This document shows positions 33,141 to 42,288 of a DNA stretch of 64,000 nt, one piece after another. Source of the DNA: Marinilactibacillus sp. Marseille-P9653 (GTDB lineage Bacteria > Bacillota > Bacilli > Lactobacillales > Carnobacteriaceae_A); the NCBI RefSeq assembly GCF_916618885.1, contig NZ_CAKAKH010000001.1:1475005-1539004 (forward strand), given 5' to 3'. The notes beneath the pieces were generated by a model, which was given only the letters and a program-made list of their open reading frames with translations, was not told the origin of the DNA and did not search any database. The first letter of the stretch is position 1. Each line of letters opens with the position of its first letter. The position numbers and the translations under genes were made by a program.

Positions 33141-34285
33141 TCTCCTCCCTCCTTATGACTTGTTGATAGTCGATGTTTTTTAGAAAAATAAATGGATAGT
33201 ATAATCAGATAGATTAGACTCCATAGAGAGTAAATAAGTATTGCCCTAGAATAGACAATCCCACTCTGACCAAAATGCTCTCTGGCTATCCCTGTCAAAA
33301 CGGCTATTGGATTCAAATAACTAATTGGCGTATAAGCCAGGTTGCCCCATTCTCCAGAAAACAAGAAACTAATCAGCAGAAAACTACTACCAAAGAACAA
33401 CGTCAAGTAACGATTCTTCAAAAAACTATTCAAAACAGCCGCTAATAAAATGGTATGGATAACAAAGCCTGCAGAAATCAATAAGCTTTTCAGAATGAAT
33501 TGACCGGTAGATACTGCTTCATATCCTGATAGTGTATAGATGACTCTCGGATATTGCATTGATCCTGCATCGAACAGTAGCAGTGAACCAATATAAGCTA
33601 AACCGAATAAACCGGTTAATACAAGCATCGTGGTGAATAGATAAACCAATAGTTTTCCAAGCAGTCTTTGACTTTCATTAATAGGATAGGCTTGAATGAT
33701 GGTATGATGTGCATTGTCTTTTGTTAAAATATCACTTGTCAATAAAAGTAAAAAGATAAAAAACACGCTGCTGAATGCCGTGATTGCGAGCACTAAATAC
33801 GTGGAACTACTTTGTGCATCTCTTTCGATCGTTTGGTTCTGATCCTCTAAAGCTTGATAGTAAACAGCTTCTCTTAGCGAGTGTTCTAACGGCACATAGA
33901 AATTCTGATTAAAGGATTCATAGCCTTTTTCATGTGCCTGGATTCTCGTTTCTGCAAGTTCTATACCGACAGACGTATATTGCTCCAGGTCATCATAAAA
34001 TGTTAAAGCGACTTCCTGATTTCCAATCAGCTGAGATTCTTTTAAAACATCACTGTAAACCGGAAAACGATCAGGAGCTTCTTCTACAATATGTACGGGA
34101 AAACTAGTAATAGTGTTTCTGACGGTATGTAGTTCGTTTTGTGTCTTATTATAAATGTCATTCACCTGTTGGTACGGTATGTAAAACAGTAGACCGATTA
34201 AAAATAGTGCCACCCCTAAGAACAAGAAGCCATTTTTTCGGTCTCTCATAAACAGTTCGGTTTCAAATCTTAAGTATTCTTTCAT
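33137..34285 (-). CDS. ABC-2-type transporter permease, subunit 2
   Basis: A 382-residue membrane protein with the same plan as its neighbour: an N-terminal helix (LFLGVALFLIGLLFYI), a long external loop, then a block of helices. The ATG at 34285 is used because an in-frame GTG at 34306 lies upstream of the AGGAGGGG ribosome site. It is the first gene of the three-gene exporter operon. The substrate (lipid, peptide or drug) cannot be inferred. Confidence 0.8.
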   Translation of the reverse strand: MKEYLRFETELFMRDRKNGFLFLGVALFLIGLLFYIPYQQVNDIYNKTQNELHTVRNTITSFPVHIVEEAPDRFPVYSDVLKESQLIGNQEVALTFYDDLEQYTSVGIELAETRIQAHEKGYESFNQNFYVPLEHSLREAVYYQALEDQNQTIERDAQSSSTYLVLAITAFSSVFFIFLLLLTSDILTKDNAHHTIIQAYPINESQRLLGKLLVYLFTTMLVLTGLFGLAYIGSLLLFDAGSMQYPRVIYTLSGYEAVSTGQFILKSLLISAGFVIHTILLAAVLNSFLKNRYLTLFFGSSFLLISFLFSGEWGNLAYTPISYLNPIAVLTGIAREHFGQSGIVYSRAILIYSLWSLIYLIILSIYFSKKHRLSTSHKEGGE

Positions 34286-34390
34286 TGAACCCCTCCTATT
34301 ATTCACTAACTAATTTATAAGTTCTATTATATTAAAAAAACATTACAAATAAAATAGATATATTAACATTATTTTAATTTTTCATAAATG

Positions 34391-34426
34391 AAAAAAGTAG
34401 TAGTTCCAAGGCGGGATTACTACTTT
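34391..34426 (-). terminator. Terminator after the esterase remnant
   Basis: AAAGTAGTAGTTCC pairs with GGGATTACTACTTT through G-U pairs. On the minus strand the stem is followed by six U. Confidence 0.75.
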
Positions 34427-34446
34427 GCATAAAACATTGTCTCATT

Positions 34447-35105
34447 TTATTTCAAATACTTATCCATAAAGTCTAACATGATTTGAATGACTTCATCCGT
34501 GAAAAAAGTTGGGCCTCCGTGATCAGCTCCATCTACGCAGTAAAAATCTGCTTGAGTCTGCTTTTCCTTGCAGAGTTCAAAGAGCTCTACGCTTTGTTCA
34601 AATGGAACTAATCTGTCTTTGTTACCATGGATAATGAGTAATGGACCCAATGCATCGGCTTGTTTAAGGTAGTAAGGAACGGATGCTTTCTCTGCTTTTT
34701 CCGGGTAATTTTCTGGTAAGAAACCGCCTGTGAGGAGACTGTCTGGGCTCGTTGGGTTTCTATGATCAACCGCTGATTCTTTGTCCGGAATCGTAAGCAA
34801 ATCATATACTCCGTAGAGATCAATACATCCTTTAATTTCCGGAAGTGGGTCTTCTGATGCATCCAGTAATGGCTTGTTCCAAGTTGACCAAGCCATTAGA
34901 GCCGTATGGCCACCACTAGAATCGCCGCACAGCAAGATACGGTCCAAATCAATTTCCAGTTCTTTTGCATGATCCGCTAGATAACGAACAGCCATCTTAG
35001 CATCAACATGATCTTCTTTACTGATTTTTGCACCGATATTGTCCATCTGCGCTTGGATTGTTTTCATTCTTGCCGTTTGGGCATTGTATACGAATCATAT
35101 TTCAT
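34447..35105 (-). pseudogene. Alpha/beta-hydrolase (esterase) with internal deletion
   Basis: The open part (from 35067, 206 residues) has the nucleophile GDSSGGH, the acid in IIHGNKDRLVPF and the base in DGADHGGPT. It lacks the N-terminal third with the HGG oxyanion hole. Just upstream, in another frame, a well-spaced ribosome site and ATG at 35105 begin MKYDSYTMPKRQE and then stop. The simplest reading is an esterase that lost a central segment out of frame. It could still make a short protein from 35067, but that would probably be inactive. Confidence 0.65.
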
Positions 35106-35154
35106 TTCAAACTCCAAGAAATCATTTCCTTAATATGCTATCCTTCTTCCCCAA

Positions 35155-36012
35155 TTATTGAATACTTAATGGGACTCTATGATCCGGCACAGGGAAAGCG
35201 GCATCTAACTGGTTTATCTCTTCTTCAGATAAAGTAACGTCCAAAACGTCAGCGTTCAACTGGACATGTTCCTTACTGCTGGCTTTTGGAATCGCAATAA
35301 CATTATCTTGTTGCATCACGAATGCGAGTAGTAATTGAATGATGGAAATATCATGAGCATCAGCGATATTTTTAACCGTTGCATCATTATAGACACGCTC
35401 TTTCAAATTCGGTTCTTGACCAATGACTGGGCAATAGGCCATCATGGGAATGCCTTTTTCTTTTAGATAATCCTGTAAGACAACTTCCGTTCCTCTAGAA
35501 GCTAAATGGTAAAGGACCTGGTTTGTTTGGCAATTTTCGCCGCCTTCTATTGCGAGTAACTCTTGCATATCTTCCAAATCAAAGTTAGAGACGCCCCAAT
35601 TTTTGATCTTACCTTGACGTTTCAGATCTTCAAAACAGTCGACCGTTTCTTGTAGTGGCACACGGCCTCTCCAATGGAGTAAATACAAGTCGAGTGTCTC
35701 TACACCTAAACGTTCAAGGGTTTGGTCACAAGCATCAAATATGTCTGATTTTCCTGCATGATGAGGACATACCTTTGAGACCAGAAATAAATCTTCTCGA
35801 TTGTAGTTAGCGATGGCTTCTCCTACAAGTTTTTCTGATTGTCCTTCTCCGTACATTTCTGCAGTATCAATCAATGTTAAGCCGCTGTCTATTCCCGAGC
35901 GAAGCGCCGTTATTTCTTGATCATGCTTACTGCTATCCTCGCCTAAGCGCCAAGTTCCTTGGCCTAAATTCAGTACTGTCTGTTCATCTGGAAATTGAAT
36001 CTGTTGTTTCAT
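35155..36012 (-). CDS. Aldo/keto reductase
   Basis: A 285-residue NADPH-dependent oxidoreductase with a (beta/alpha)8 barrel. The catalytic tetrad can be read as D49 and Y54 (DTAEMYGEG), K80 (VSKVCPHH) and the His of LLHWRG (about 113). The C-terminal IPKASSKEH block is the cofactor 2'-phosphate site. The substrate is unknown. It is transcribed away from the lysine operon, and a GGAGG site precedes the ATG. Confidence 0.9.
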   Translation of the reverse strand: MKQQIQFPDEQTVLNLGQGTWRLGEDSSKHDQEITALRSGIDSGLTLIDTAEMYGEGQSEKLVGEAIANYNREDLFLVSKVCPHHAGKSDIFDACDQTLERLGVETLDLYLLHWRGRVPLQETVDCFEDLKRQGKIKNWGVSNFDLEDMQELLAIEGGENCQTNQVLYHLASRGTEVVLQDYLKEKGIPMMAYCPVIGQEPNLKERVYNDATVKNIADAHDISIIQLLLAFVMQQDNVIAIPKASSKEHVQLNADVLDVTLSEEEINQLDAAFPVPDHRVPLSIQ

Positions 36013-36200
36013 CTTTGGACCCTCCTTATGAATTCTCTACCAGTATATCAATACTCCCTCTTTTTATTAATCAAAAAACACTATAGATTCATCAAGACCT
36101 TTGTTTCACATTCTTTTACCTCTCAAAAAGATTTCTATTTACATTCTTTTGCATTTTTGATAAGGTTATATGCAAATAACAAATTAAAACTGAATGACTG

Positions 36201-36401
36201 GATGAGGCGCAGAAATCAAAAGTAGTTATCAACAATAGAACCTGTAAGTTCTTGATAACGAAAGGGAAATCTGCCGAAATGGTTGATCTTTACAGTAAGG
36301 TTAACTGTTGGGCTGCATATGAAGAATATGCAGACTGCCGTATGAATATAAGTAGACACCTAATAATTGAATAGGTAATCTACTTTACGGAGTGCTTCCG
36401 C
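36201..36401 (+). promoter_or_regulatory. Lysine riboswitch (L box)
   Basis: The leader contains GATGAGGCGCAGAAATCA followed by AAGTAGTTATC, the conserved GGGAAATCTGCCGAAATGG and AACTGTTGGGCTG core, ACTGCCGT, and the closing ACGGAGTGCTTCCGC. These are the sequence landmarks of lysine aptamers, in order. A terminator lies at 36420-36450 and lysC follows. Lysine binding should favour termination and so shut off the whole diaminopimelate operon. Aptamer borders are approximate. Confidence 0.9.
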
Positions 36402-36419
36402 TTGTATATAGATTCTTTA

Positions 36420-36450
36420 GGACAAGTCGGTACTTCGACTTGTCCTTTTT
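36420..36450 (+). terminator. Riboswitch expression-platform terminator
   Basis: GGACAAGTCG pairs with CGACTTGTCC (loop GTACTT), followed by TTTTT, between the aptamer and lysC. Confidence 0.92.
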
Positions 36451-36501
36451 GTATACTCTAGAGTACCAAAGGCAGTCTCACTAAGTTTGGAAAGGATAGC
36501 C

Positions 36502-37704
36502 ATGAAAAGAAGCGTATTAAAATTTGGTGGATCAAGTGTTTCCGATCTGTCAAAAATAAAAGAAATCGCCTTATATCTCAAAGAACGGACTGACCAAGGA
36601 GAGCAATTGGTTGTCGTTGTGTCCGCTATGGGCAAAACAACCGATGAATTACTGAAAAATGTCGGACAAATTACTTCTAAACCAAATGATCAGGATTTGG
36701 CTATGCTGCTGACGACCGGTGAACAGCAAACTATTTCTTATCTTTCGATCACTCTGAATGATTTGGATGTTAAAGCTAAACCATTAACGGGTTACCAAGC
36801 GGGCATCGAAACTATTGGGCATCATTTAAAAAGTAAAATCTCTTCAATCAAAACGGATTTGTTCGATCAATTGTTTGAAACGAATCAGGTCGTTATTGTT
36901 GCTGGCTTTCAAGGCTTCAATAAAGAAGGCGAACTCACAACACTGGGACGTGGTGGTTCAGACACGACAGCCGTTGCATTGGCTGCGGCTTTGAAAACAA
37001 CTTGTGAAATCTATACAGATGTTACAGGTGTCTATAGTACGGATCCCAGAATTTTCCCAAATGCAAAACGTTGGGATAAAATCTCCTATGAAGAGATGAT
37101 GGAAATGTCTGCTCTTGGTGCAGGTGTACTAGAAACGAGAAGCGTGGAACTGGCGAACAATAACGGAATAAAGCTTTATCTTGCTAAAACACTCTCTAAA
37201 GAGAAAGGAACTTGGATCGTGCCGAATGAACAAATACTTGAACACAAAGCCGTCACTGGCGTTGCGTTAGATAAGAATATGGCTCATGTAACCTTAACGG
37301 ATCCCTCAAACGGTGCTCAACTATTAAATGATATTTTTGTTGAACTAGAAAAAGAAGAAATCAATATTGATATGATTTCTCAAATCAGAAATCAAGACGT
37401 CATGCAGTTATCCTTCACAGCTAAAGATTCCGATGAACGTCAGCTCGTGCAAGTTTTTGATCAGTTGAAAGGTCATTATCATGATTTGACCGTCAGCATC
37501 GTTGATCATTATGCCAAGATCTCTGTTATTGGTGCAGGAATGAGAGATATGTCTGGTGTCGCTTCTCAGATTTTTAGAACTTTGATTGAATCAGACATCA
37601 CTTATTACCAAGTAACGACTTCTGAAATCAGTGTTTCCTGTGTGATTGATGAAAGCAATGGTGAAAAAGCAACGAAATTGCTTTGCGAAAAATTCGATCT
37701 ATAA
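36502..37704 (+). CDS. lysC: Aspartokinase
   Basis: A 400-residue enzyme, the first step from aspartate to lysine/diaminopimelate. The kinase signature KFGGSSV is at residues 5-11. The GRGGSDTTAVALAAAL and TDVTGVYSTDPR blocks follow, and the C-terminus has two ACT domains that usually bind lysine as feedback inhibitor. The ATG at 36502 has AAAGGA just upstream; an in-frame TTG at 36487 is rejected. Placement directly behind the lysine riboswitch supports the lysine-responsive role. Confidence 0.95.
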   Translation: MKRSVLKFGGSSVSDLSKIKEIALYLKERTDQGEQLVVVVSAMGKTTDELLKNVGQITSKPNDQDLAMLLTTGEQQTISYLSITLNDLDVKAKPLTGYQAGIETIGHHLKSKISSIKTDLFDQLFETNQVVIVAGFQGFNKEGELTTLGRGGSDTTAVALAAALKTTCEIYTDVTGVYSTDPRIFPNAKRWDKISYEEMMEMSALGAGVLETRSVELANNNGIKLYLAKTLSKEKGTWIVPNEQILEHKAVTGVALDKNMAHVTLTDPSNGAQLLNDIFVELEKEEINIDMISQIRNQDVMQLSFTAKDSDERQLVQVFDQLKGHYHDLTVSIVDHYAKISVIGAGMRDMSGVASQIFRTLIESDITYYQVTTSEISVSCVIDESNGEKATKLLCEKFDL

Positions 37705-37735
37705 TCCATCTCTTAAAACAAGAAAGGACGTTCTT

Positions 37736-38710
37736 ATGTGTAAAATTGCCGTAGTCGGCGCTACTGGATTAGTTGGTAGTACGATGCTTCGCTTACTAGA
37801 AGAAAAAAATATTCCTATTGAAGAATTGACTCTATTCTCTTCTGCCCGTTCAGCAGGAACTAAAGTAATCTTCAAAGACGAAGAACTGGTTGTAGAAGAA
37901 TTAACACCAGAAAAAACAACTGGTCCTTTTGATTATGTCTTGATGTCTGCTGGTGGAGAAACAAGTTTAACCTTCTCTCCTCTTTTTGAACAACACGGTG
38001 CAGTCGTCATAGATAATTCAAGTGCTTGGAGAATGGATCCAGAAATTTCTTTAGTGGTTCCGGAAGTAAACCCTCCCGTACTGGATAGAAAGATCATCGC
38101 CAATCCAAACTGTTCAACCATACAGTCTGTAGGACCACTAAAACTCCTACTAGATGCCTTCGGTATTGAACGAGTCGCTTATACGACCTATCAATCTGTG
38201 TCCGGATCCGGATGGAAAGGCATCGAAGACTTGAAACGTGGTGAACAAGGGAAAGAACCATTGAACTATCCGTACCCTATTTATAATAATGTGATTCCGC
38301 ATATTGATGTTTTCCAAGAAGACGGCTACACAAAAGAAGAAGTGAAAATGATTGAAGAAACAAGGAAAATACTCAGTCTGCCAACATTACCTGTTACGGC
38401 TACTTGTGTACGCGTACCCGTTACGAGCGCGCATTCCGTTGCCATGAATGTTACACTGACAAAAGAAACAACGGTTCAAAACATCCAACAGTTATTTGAA
38501 GAAAGTCCCTACGTTACGTTAGTGGATGATCCTAAAAATGACCAATATCCGATGCCCATTCAAGCAGGTGGTAAAGAAGGCATTTTTGTTGGACGGATTC
38601 GAAAAGACGACAGCCTTAAAAACACCTATCATGTCTGGACAGTCAGCGATAATATTTTAAAAGGTGCTGCACTCAATGCCGTACAGATTCTTCAACAATT
38701 AACGAACTGA
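37736..38710 (+). CDS. asd: Aspartate-semialdehyde dehydrogenase
   Basis: A 324-residue enzyme that reduces aspartyl phosphate to the semialdehyde. The NADP-binding loop GATGLVG is at about residues 7-13, and the catalytic cysteine is in NPNCSTIQ. The ATG at 37736 (AGAAAGGA site) is the real start; an open frame reaching back into lysC is not coding. Confidence 0.95.
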   Translation: MCKIAVVGATGLVGSTMLRLLEEKNIPIEELTLFSSARSAGTKVIFKDEELVVEELTPEKTTGPFDYVLMSAGGETSLTFSPLFEQHGAVVIDNSSAWRMDPEISLVVPEVNPPVLDRKIIANPNCSTIQSVGPLKLLLDAFGIERVAYTTYQSVSGSGWKGIEDLKRGEQGKEPLNYPYPIYNNVIPHIDVFQEDGYTKEEVKMIEETRKILSLPTLPVTATCVRVPVTSAHSVAMNVTLTKETTVQNIQQLFEESPYVTLVDDPKNDQYPMPIQAGGKEGIFVGRIRKDDSLKNTYHVWTVSDNILKGAALNAVQILQQLTN

Positions 38711-38725
38711 GAGGAGAAACACATT

Positions 38726-39610
38726 ATGTCTCACCTATTTACAGGAATTGGCGCTGCCGTTACTACACCCTTTACGGAAGACGCCGTTGATTATGAACAG
38801 TTCCGAAATCACTTAACGTTTTTGAAAGACAATCAGATTCAAAGTCTAATTGTAAATGGGACTACCGGTGAAGGATCGACGCTTTCAACCGAAGAAAAAA
38901 TGAACTTGCTGAACGTTGCGCTTGAGGTTTCTGATGGACAGATCCCCGTTATTGCGGGAACTGGCTCAAACAATACGAAAGCAAGTATCGAGGCTTCCAA
39001 AAAAGCGGAAGAACTCGGTGTCGATGGATTACTGGTTATTACCCCTTACTACAATAAAACAAGCCAACGAGGATTAGTGGCACATTTTACAACGATCGCT
39101 GATGCTGTAAACATTCCGATCATCTTGTATGATGTTCCCGCAAGAACAGGGATGACCATTGAACCTGAAACTTTGCAAATACTCGCTGAGCATCCAAATA
39201 TCGTCGGTCTTAAAGATGCAACAGGAGATCTGACTCACTTAAGTCGTCTCCAAGCTGTGGTGAATGACTCTTTTGCCTTTTATGGTGGAAATGACGATCT
39301 AGCTTTACCTTTCTTTGCTCAAGGTGGACATGGCCTGATCTCTGTCGCTGCCAACGTACTACCCAGCGAATATCAACTGATGTTTGAAACGGTTAAGATC
39401 GATATCGCTAAAGCAAATCTGATTTATAGAGAACTGCATCCAGTTGTCGAAGTGCTCAGTATTGATGTCAATCCAATTCCAATCAAAGTGTTAACAAGTT
39501 TTCTAGGGTTTGGTCAGTACGAAGTCAGACTCCCTCTTGTCCCACTTGAAGAAATGGATCAGGCTTCTATCATCGAAGTCTTCCGTCATTTAAAAGGAGA
39601 AAGTGTATAG
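38726..39610 (+). CDS. dapA: 4-hydroxy-tetrahydrodipicolinate synthase
   Basis: A 294-residue class I aldolase that condenses pyruvate with aspartate semialdehyde. VNGTTGEGSTLS is the entry motif, the YDVPARTGM tyrosine is present, and the Schiff-base lysine is in IVGLKDATGD (about residue 162). It follows asd by 15 bases and abuts dapB directly. Confidence 0.96.
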   Translation: MSHLFTGIGAAVTTPFTEDAVDYEQFRNHLTFLKDNQIQSLIVNGTTGEGSTLSTEEKMNLLNVALEVSDGQIPVIAGTGSNNTKASIEASKKAEELGVDGLLVITPYYNKTSQRGLVAHFTTIADAVNIPIILYDVPARTGMTIEPETLQILAEHPNIVGLKDATGDLTHLSRLQAVVNDSFAFYGGNDDLALPFFAQGGHGLISVAANVLPSEYQLMFETVKIDIAKANLIYRELHPVVEVLSIDVNPIPIKVLTSFLGFGQYEVRLPLVPLEEMDQASIIEVFRHLKGESV

Positions 39611-40342
39611 ATGGATATATTATTAGTTGGATACGGCGCAATGAACAAGCGTGTCGCAGTACTCGCAGAAGAACAAGGACACAAGATTGCTGGAGTGGTT
39701 ACACCGGATGAAAAAGCGGATCAGTATCCAGTGTTCTCAACCTTTGATGATGCTTTGCCTAAAGTCGATGTCGTCATTGATTTTTCTCATCCAGTACTCA
39801 CAACCGCTTTACTAGAATCCTCTATTACTGCGCCACTTGTCATTGCAACAACCGGAGAAAAAGATCGTCTGGCTGAGTTGATGCAAGAAAAAGCCCAAAC
39901 ACAACCGGTTTTCTTTAGTGCCAATATGAGTTATGGTGTGCATATTCTGACTGAGATCATTAAATATGCTACCCCACTACTTGAACAGTTCGATATTGAA
40001 ATGATCGAGAAGCATCATAATCAAAAAGTGGATGCTCCAAGCGGTACCTTGGTTAAGCTCTATGATGCAATCGTTGAGAGCGCCAAACCCGCTGCACAGC
40101 CAGTCTACGATCGTCATGAAAAATCAGAAAAACGTGATCCAAAAGAAATCGGCATCTCTTCTATCCGCGGCGGAACCATTGTTGGCGAGCATGAAGTGAT
40201 CTATGCAGGTCATGATGAAGTCATTTCTATTAAACACTCTGCTCAGTCCAAAGACATTTTCGCTAGTGGCGCTTTGACTGTTGCTCAAACATTACAACAC
40301 AAACAAAATGGTTACTACACGTACCATAACTTAGGAGAATAA
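39611..40342 (+). CDS. dapB: 4-hydroxy-tetrahydrodipicolinate reductase
   Basis: A 243-residue reductase of the short Firmicutes type. The nucleotide-binding start is [13 protein letters not shown], and the catalytic [14 protein letters not shown] block is intact. It begins on the base after the dapA stop. Confidence 0.94.
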   Translation: MDILLVGYGAMNKRVAVLAEEQGHKIAGVVTPDEKADQYPVFSTFDDALPKVDVVIDFSHPVLTTALLESSITAPLVIATTGEKDRLAELMQEKAQTQPVFFSANMSYGVHILTEIIKYATPLLEQFDIEMIEKHHNQKVDAPSGTLVKLYDAIVESAKPAAQPVYDRHEKSEKRDPKEIGISSIRGGTIVGEHEVIYAGHDEVISIKHSAQSKDIFASGALTVAQTLQHKQNGYYTYHNLGE

Positions 40343-40346
40343 ACTT

Positions 40347-41060
40347 ATGAACGAATTTTCAGCTCAAGAAATTATCCAGTACATTAGTGAGTCGACAAAA
40401 ACGACTCCGGTCAAAATTTATGTGAACACTTCTTTATCTAAATCTGATTTTCCAGATACGTTTAAAGTGTTTGGGAATAAAGATAGTTATACCATTTTCA
40501 CTGATCTTAAAGACTGGAAAGCCTTCTTCATGGATAATAAAGAAGCTTTAATTGATCATGTACTGGAACAAGACAGAAGAAATTCAGCCATTCCGCTTTT
40601 AGATGCTTCTGAAGTGAATGCACGTATTGAACCAGGTTCGTTTATCAGAGAACACGCTGTGATTGGTGATAATGCCGTCATTATGATGGGCGCTGTGATC
40701 AATATTGGCGCAATCGTCGGCGAAGGAACCATGATTGATATGGGTGCTGTTCTTGGGGGACGCGCAACAACTGGGAAAAACGTACACGTTGGTGCTGGCG
40801 CTGTGTTGTCTGGTGTTATTGAACCGGCTAGTGCACAACCTGTTGTGATTGAAGACAACGTTTTGATTGGTGCTAATGCCGTTGTCCTTGAAGGCGTTAC
40901 AGTTCGAAAAGGTGCGGTGGTCGCTGCAGGCGCAATCGTAACGGAAGATGTACCAGAAAATACCGTTGTAGCCGGTGTCCCTGCAAGAATCATTAAAAAA
41001 TCAAGCGAAGTAGAAGCGAGTAAAATTGATATTGTTTCTGCTCTAAGAAACTTAAACTAA
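40347..41060 (+). CDS. dapH: Tetrahydrodipicolinate N-acetyltransferase
   Basis: A 237-residue left-handed beta-helix enzyme. Hexapeptide repeats (such as [20 protein letters not shown]) run from about residue 100 to 215, after an N-terminal helical domain. The DapH/DapD-acetyl type fits better than the succinyl type because an N-acetyl-diaminopimelate deacetylase gene follows. It catalyses the first step of the acetyl branch. Confidence 0.94.
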   Translation: MNEFSAQEIIQYISESTKTTPVKIYVNTSLSKSDFPDTFKVFGNKDSYTIFTDLKDWKAFFMDNKEALIDHVLEQDRRNSAIPLLDASEVNARIEPGSFIREHAVIGDNAVIMMGAVINIGAIVGEGTMIDMGAVLGGRATTGKNVHVGAGAVLSGVIEPASAQPVVIEDNVLIGANAVVLEGVTVRKGAVVAAGAIVTEDVPENTVVAGVPARIIKKSSEVEASKIDIVSALRNLN

Positions 41061-41063
41061 AAA

Positions 41064-41115
41064 CAGATAGCCGAGCGAAATTCTCTTTAGGATTTCGCTC
41101 TCAGCTTATCTTTTA
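41064..41115 (+). terminator. Hairpin/terminator inside the lysine operon
   Basis: GAGCGAAAT pairs with ATTTCGCTC, extended by AGATA/TATCT, followed by TTTT. It may reduce expression of the last two genes or stabilise the upstream message. Confidence 0.65.
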
Positions 41116-41137
41116 ACTGAACTTAAGGAGCTTTTAA

Positions 41138-42286
41138 ATGATAGATTATGAAAAACGCGTCACGACTCACCGTAGATCCTTACATTTAATTCCTGAACTA
41201 TCTTTTCAAGAATACAAAACCACAGAGTATATTCGCTCAGAGTTAGAAAAATTATCTATTGAGTATTTATCCCCTTTAGAAACCGCAACGGTTGTCTACT
41301 TGAAAGGAAATTCTGATAAAACTGTTGGATTTCGAGCGGATATTGACGCTTTACCGATTGTTGAAGAAACGGGCGTCCCCTTTGAGTCTACTCACCCACT
41401 GGCGATGCATGCTTGTGGTCATGATGGGCATGCTTCTATTTTATTGACATTTGCTGAATGGTGTAAAGCCCAACAAGACTTAAACCAACTGAAGCATAAT
41501 GTCTTGCTCGTCTTTCAACCTTCAGAGGAATCGAATGCGGGCGCAAATGCGCTCATAAAAGCTTTTCCTTTTGAAGACTATAACCTTGAAGCCTTGTTTG
41601 GAGTGCATTTAGGACCAGACACGGATGAAGGTGTACTCTTAACCAAAGAAGGCCCGCTTACGGCGAGCGCTACAGAATACCGCATTCGCATCAAAGGAAG
41701 ATCTGCCCACGTTGCTGAAAAGGAAACAGGTGCCAATGCTTTAGGGGCACTTTCAAATATTGTAAACCAGATTGCTCAGATCCAACAGTATCAATTGTCC
41801 GGTCTGAATCAAAATGTCATCCACATCGGGAAAATGGATGCTGGAGAAGCCATTAATACCGTAGCTAGTAACGGCTACCTTGAAGGGACGATTCGTACGT
41901 ATAGTCCAGAAGATCTTGAAGTCATCAAAAGTCAATTAAGCGCAATTGTTGAAAGCAATGATCAAATCTTTGGCACCACCTCCACTTTATCTATTGCGGA
42001 AGGTTATCCTCCTGTAATCAATCCGTCTTCTCTTTTAGACTTAGTTGAAAAAAGTGCAGCTTCAGCAGGATTATCTTTATCATTGAAAGCTAACCCCTAT
42101 TTATTCGGAGAAGATTTTTCATTTTACTCTACAGTCACACAAACAAATTTCGCTTTTTTAGGGATTAAAAATACAGCTAAAGGTTATACTAGCGGACTGC
42201 ATACCTCGACTTTCAATTTTGATGAATCGGTCCTCGTTTATGGTGTTCAGTACTTTCAGGAAATATTAAATCATTTAGGAGAATAA
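41138..42286 (+). CDS. dapL: N-acetyldiaminopimelate deacetylase (M20 family)
   Basis: A 382-residue M20 metallopeptidase-fold amidohydrolase. Metal-binding motifs include GFRADIDALP, the HACGHDGH histidines, FQPSEES and the C-terminal GEDFSFYS and GLHTSTF. It removes acetate from N-acetyl-LL-diaminopimelate. The assignment as the dap enzyme rather than a general hippurate-type hydrolase rests on its place directly after dapH. The symbol follows common annotation for this enzyme (YkuR in Bacillus) and is shared elsewhere with an aminotransferase. Confidence 0.85.
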   Translation: MIDYEKRVTTHRRSLHLIPELSFQEYKTTEYIRSELEKLSIEYLSPLETATVVYLKGNSDKTVGFRADIDALPIVEETGVPFESTHPLAMHACGHDGHASILLTFAEWCKAQQDLNQLKHNVLLVFQPSEESNAGANALIKAFPFEDYNLEALFGVHLGPDTDEGVLLTKEGPLTASATEYRIRIKGRSAHVAEKETGANALGALSNIVNQIAQIQQYQLSGLNQNVIHIGKMDAGEAINTVASNGYLEGTIRTYSPEDLEVIKSQLSAIVESNDQIFGTTSTLSIAEGYPPVINPSSLLDLVEKSAASAGLSLSLKANPYLFGEDFSFYSTVTQTNFAFLGIKNTAKGYTSGLHTSTFNFDESVLVYGVQYFQEILNHLGE

Positions 42287-42288
42287 TC

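Noticed and set aside
37646-37735. Longer N-terminus for asd reaching back into lysC
   Set aside because: The open frame extends there, but it overlaps lysC coding sequence, and the ATG at 37736 has a good ribosome site and gives the normal MCKIAVVGATGLVG start.
40556-40993. A 145-codon open frame antisense to dapH
   Set aside because: It lies wholly within dapH on the opposite strand, and its threonine/proline/alanine-rich composition is the shadow of the hexapeptide repeats. No ribosome site.
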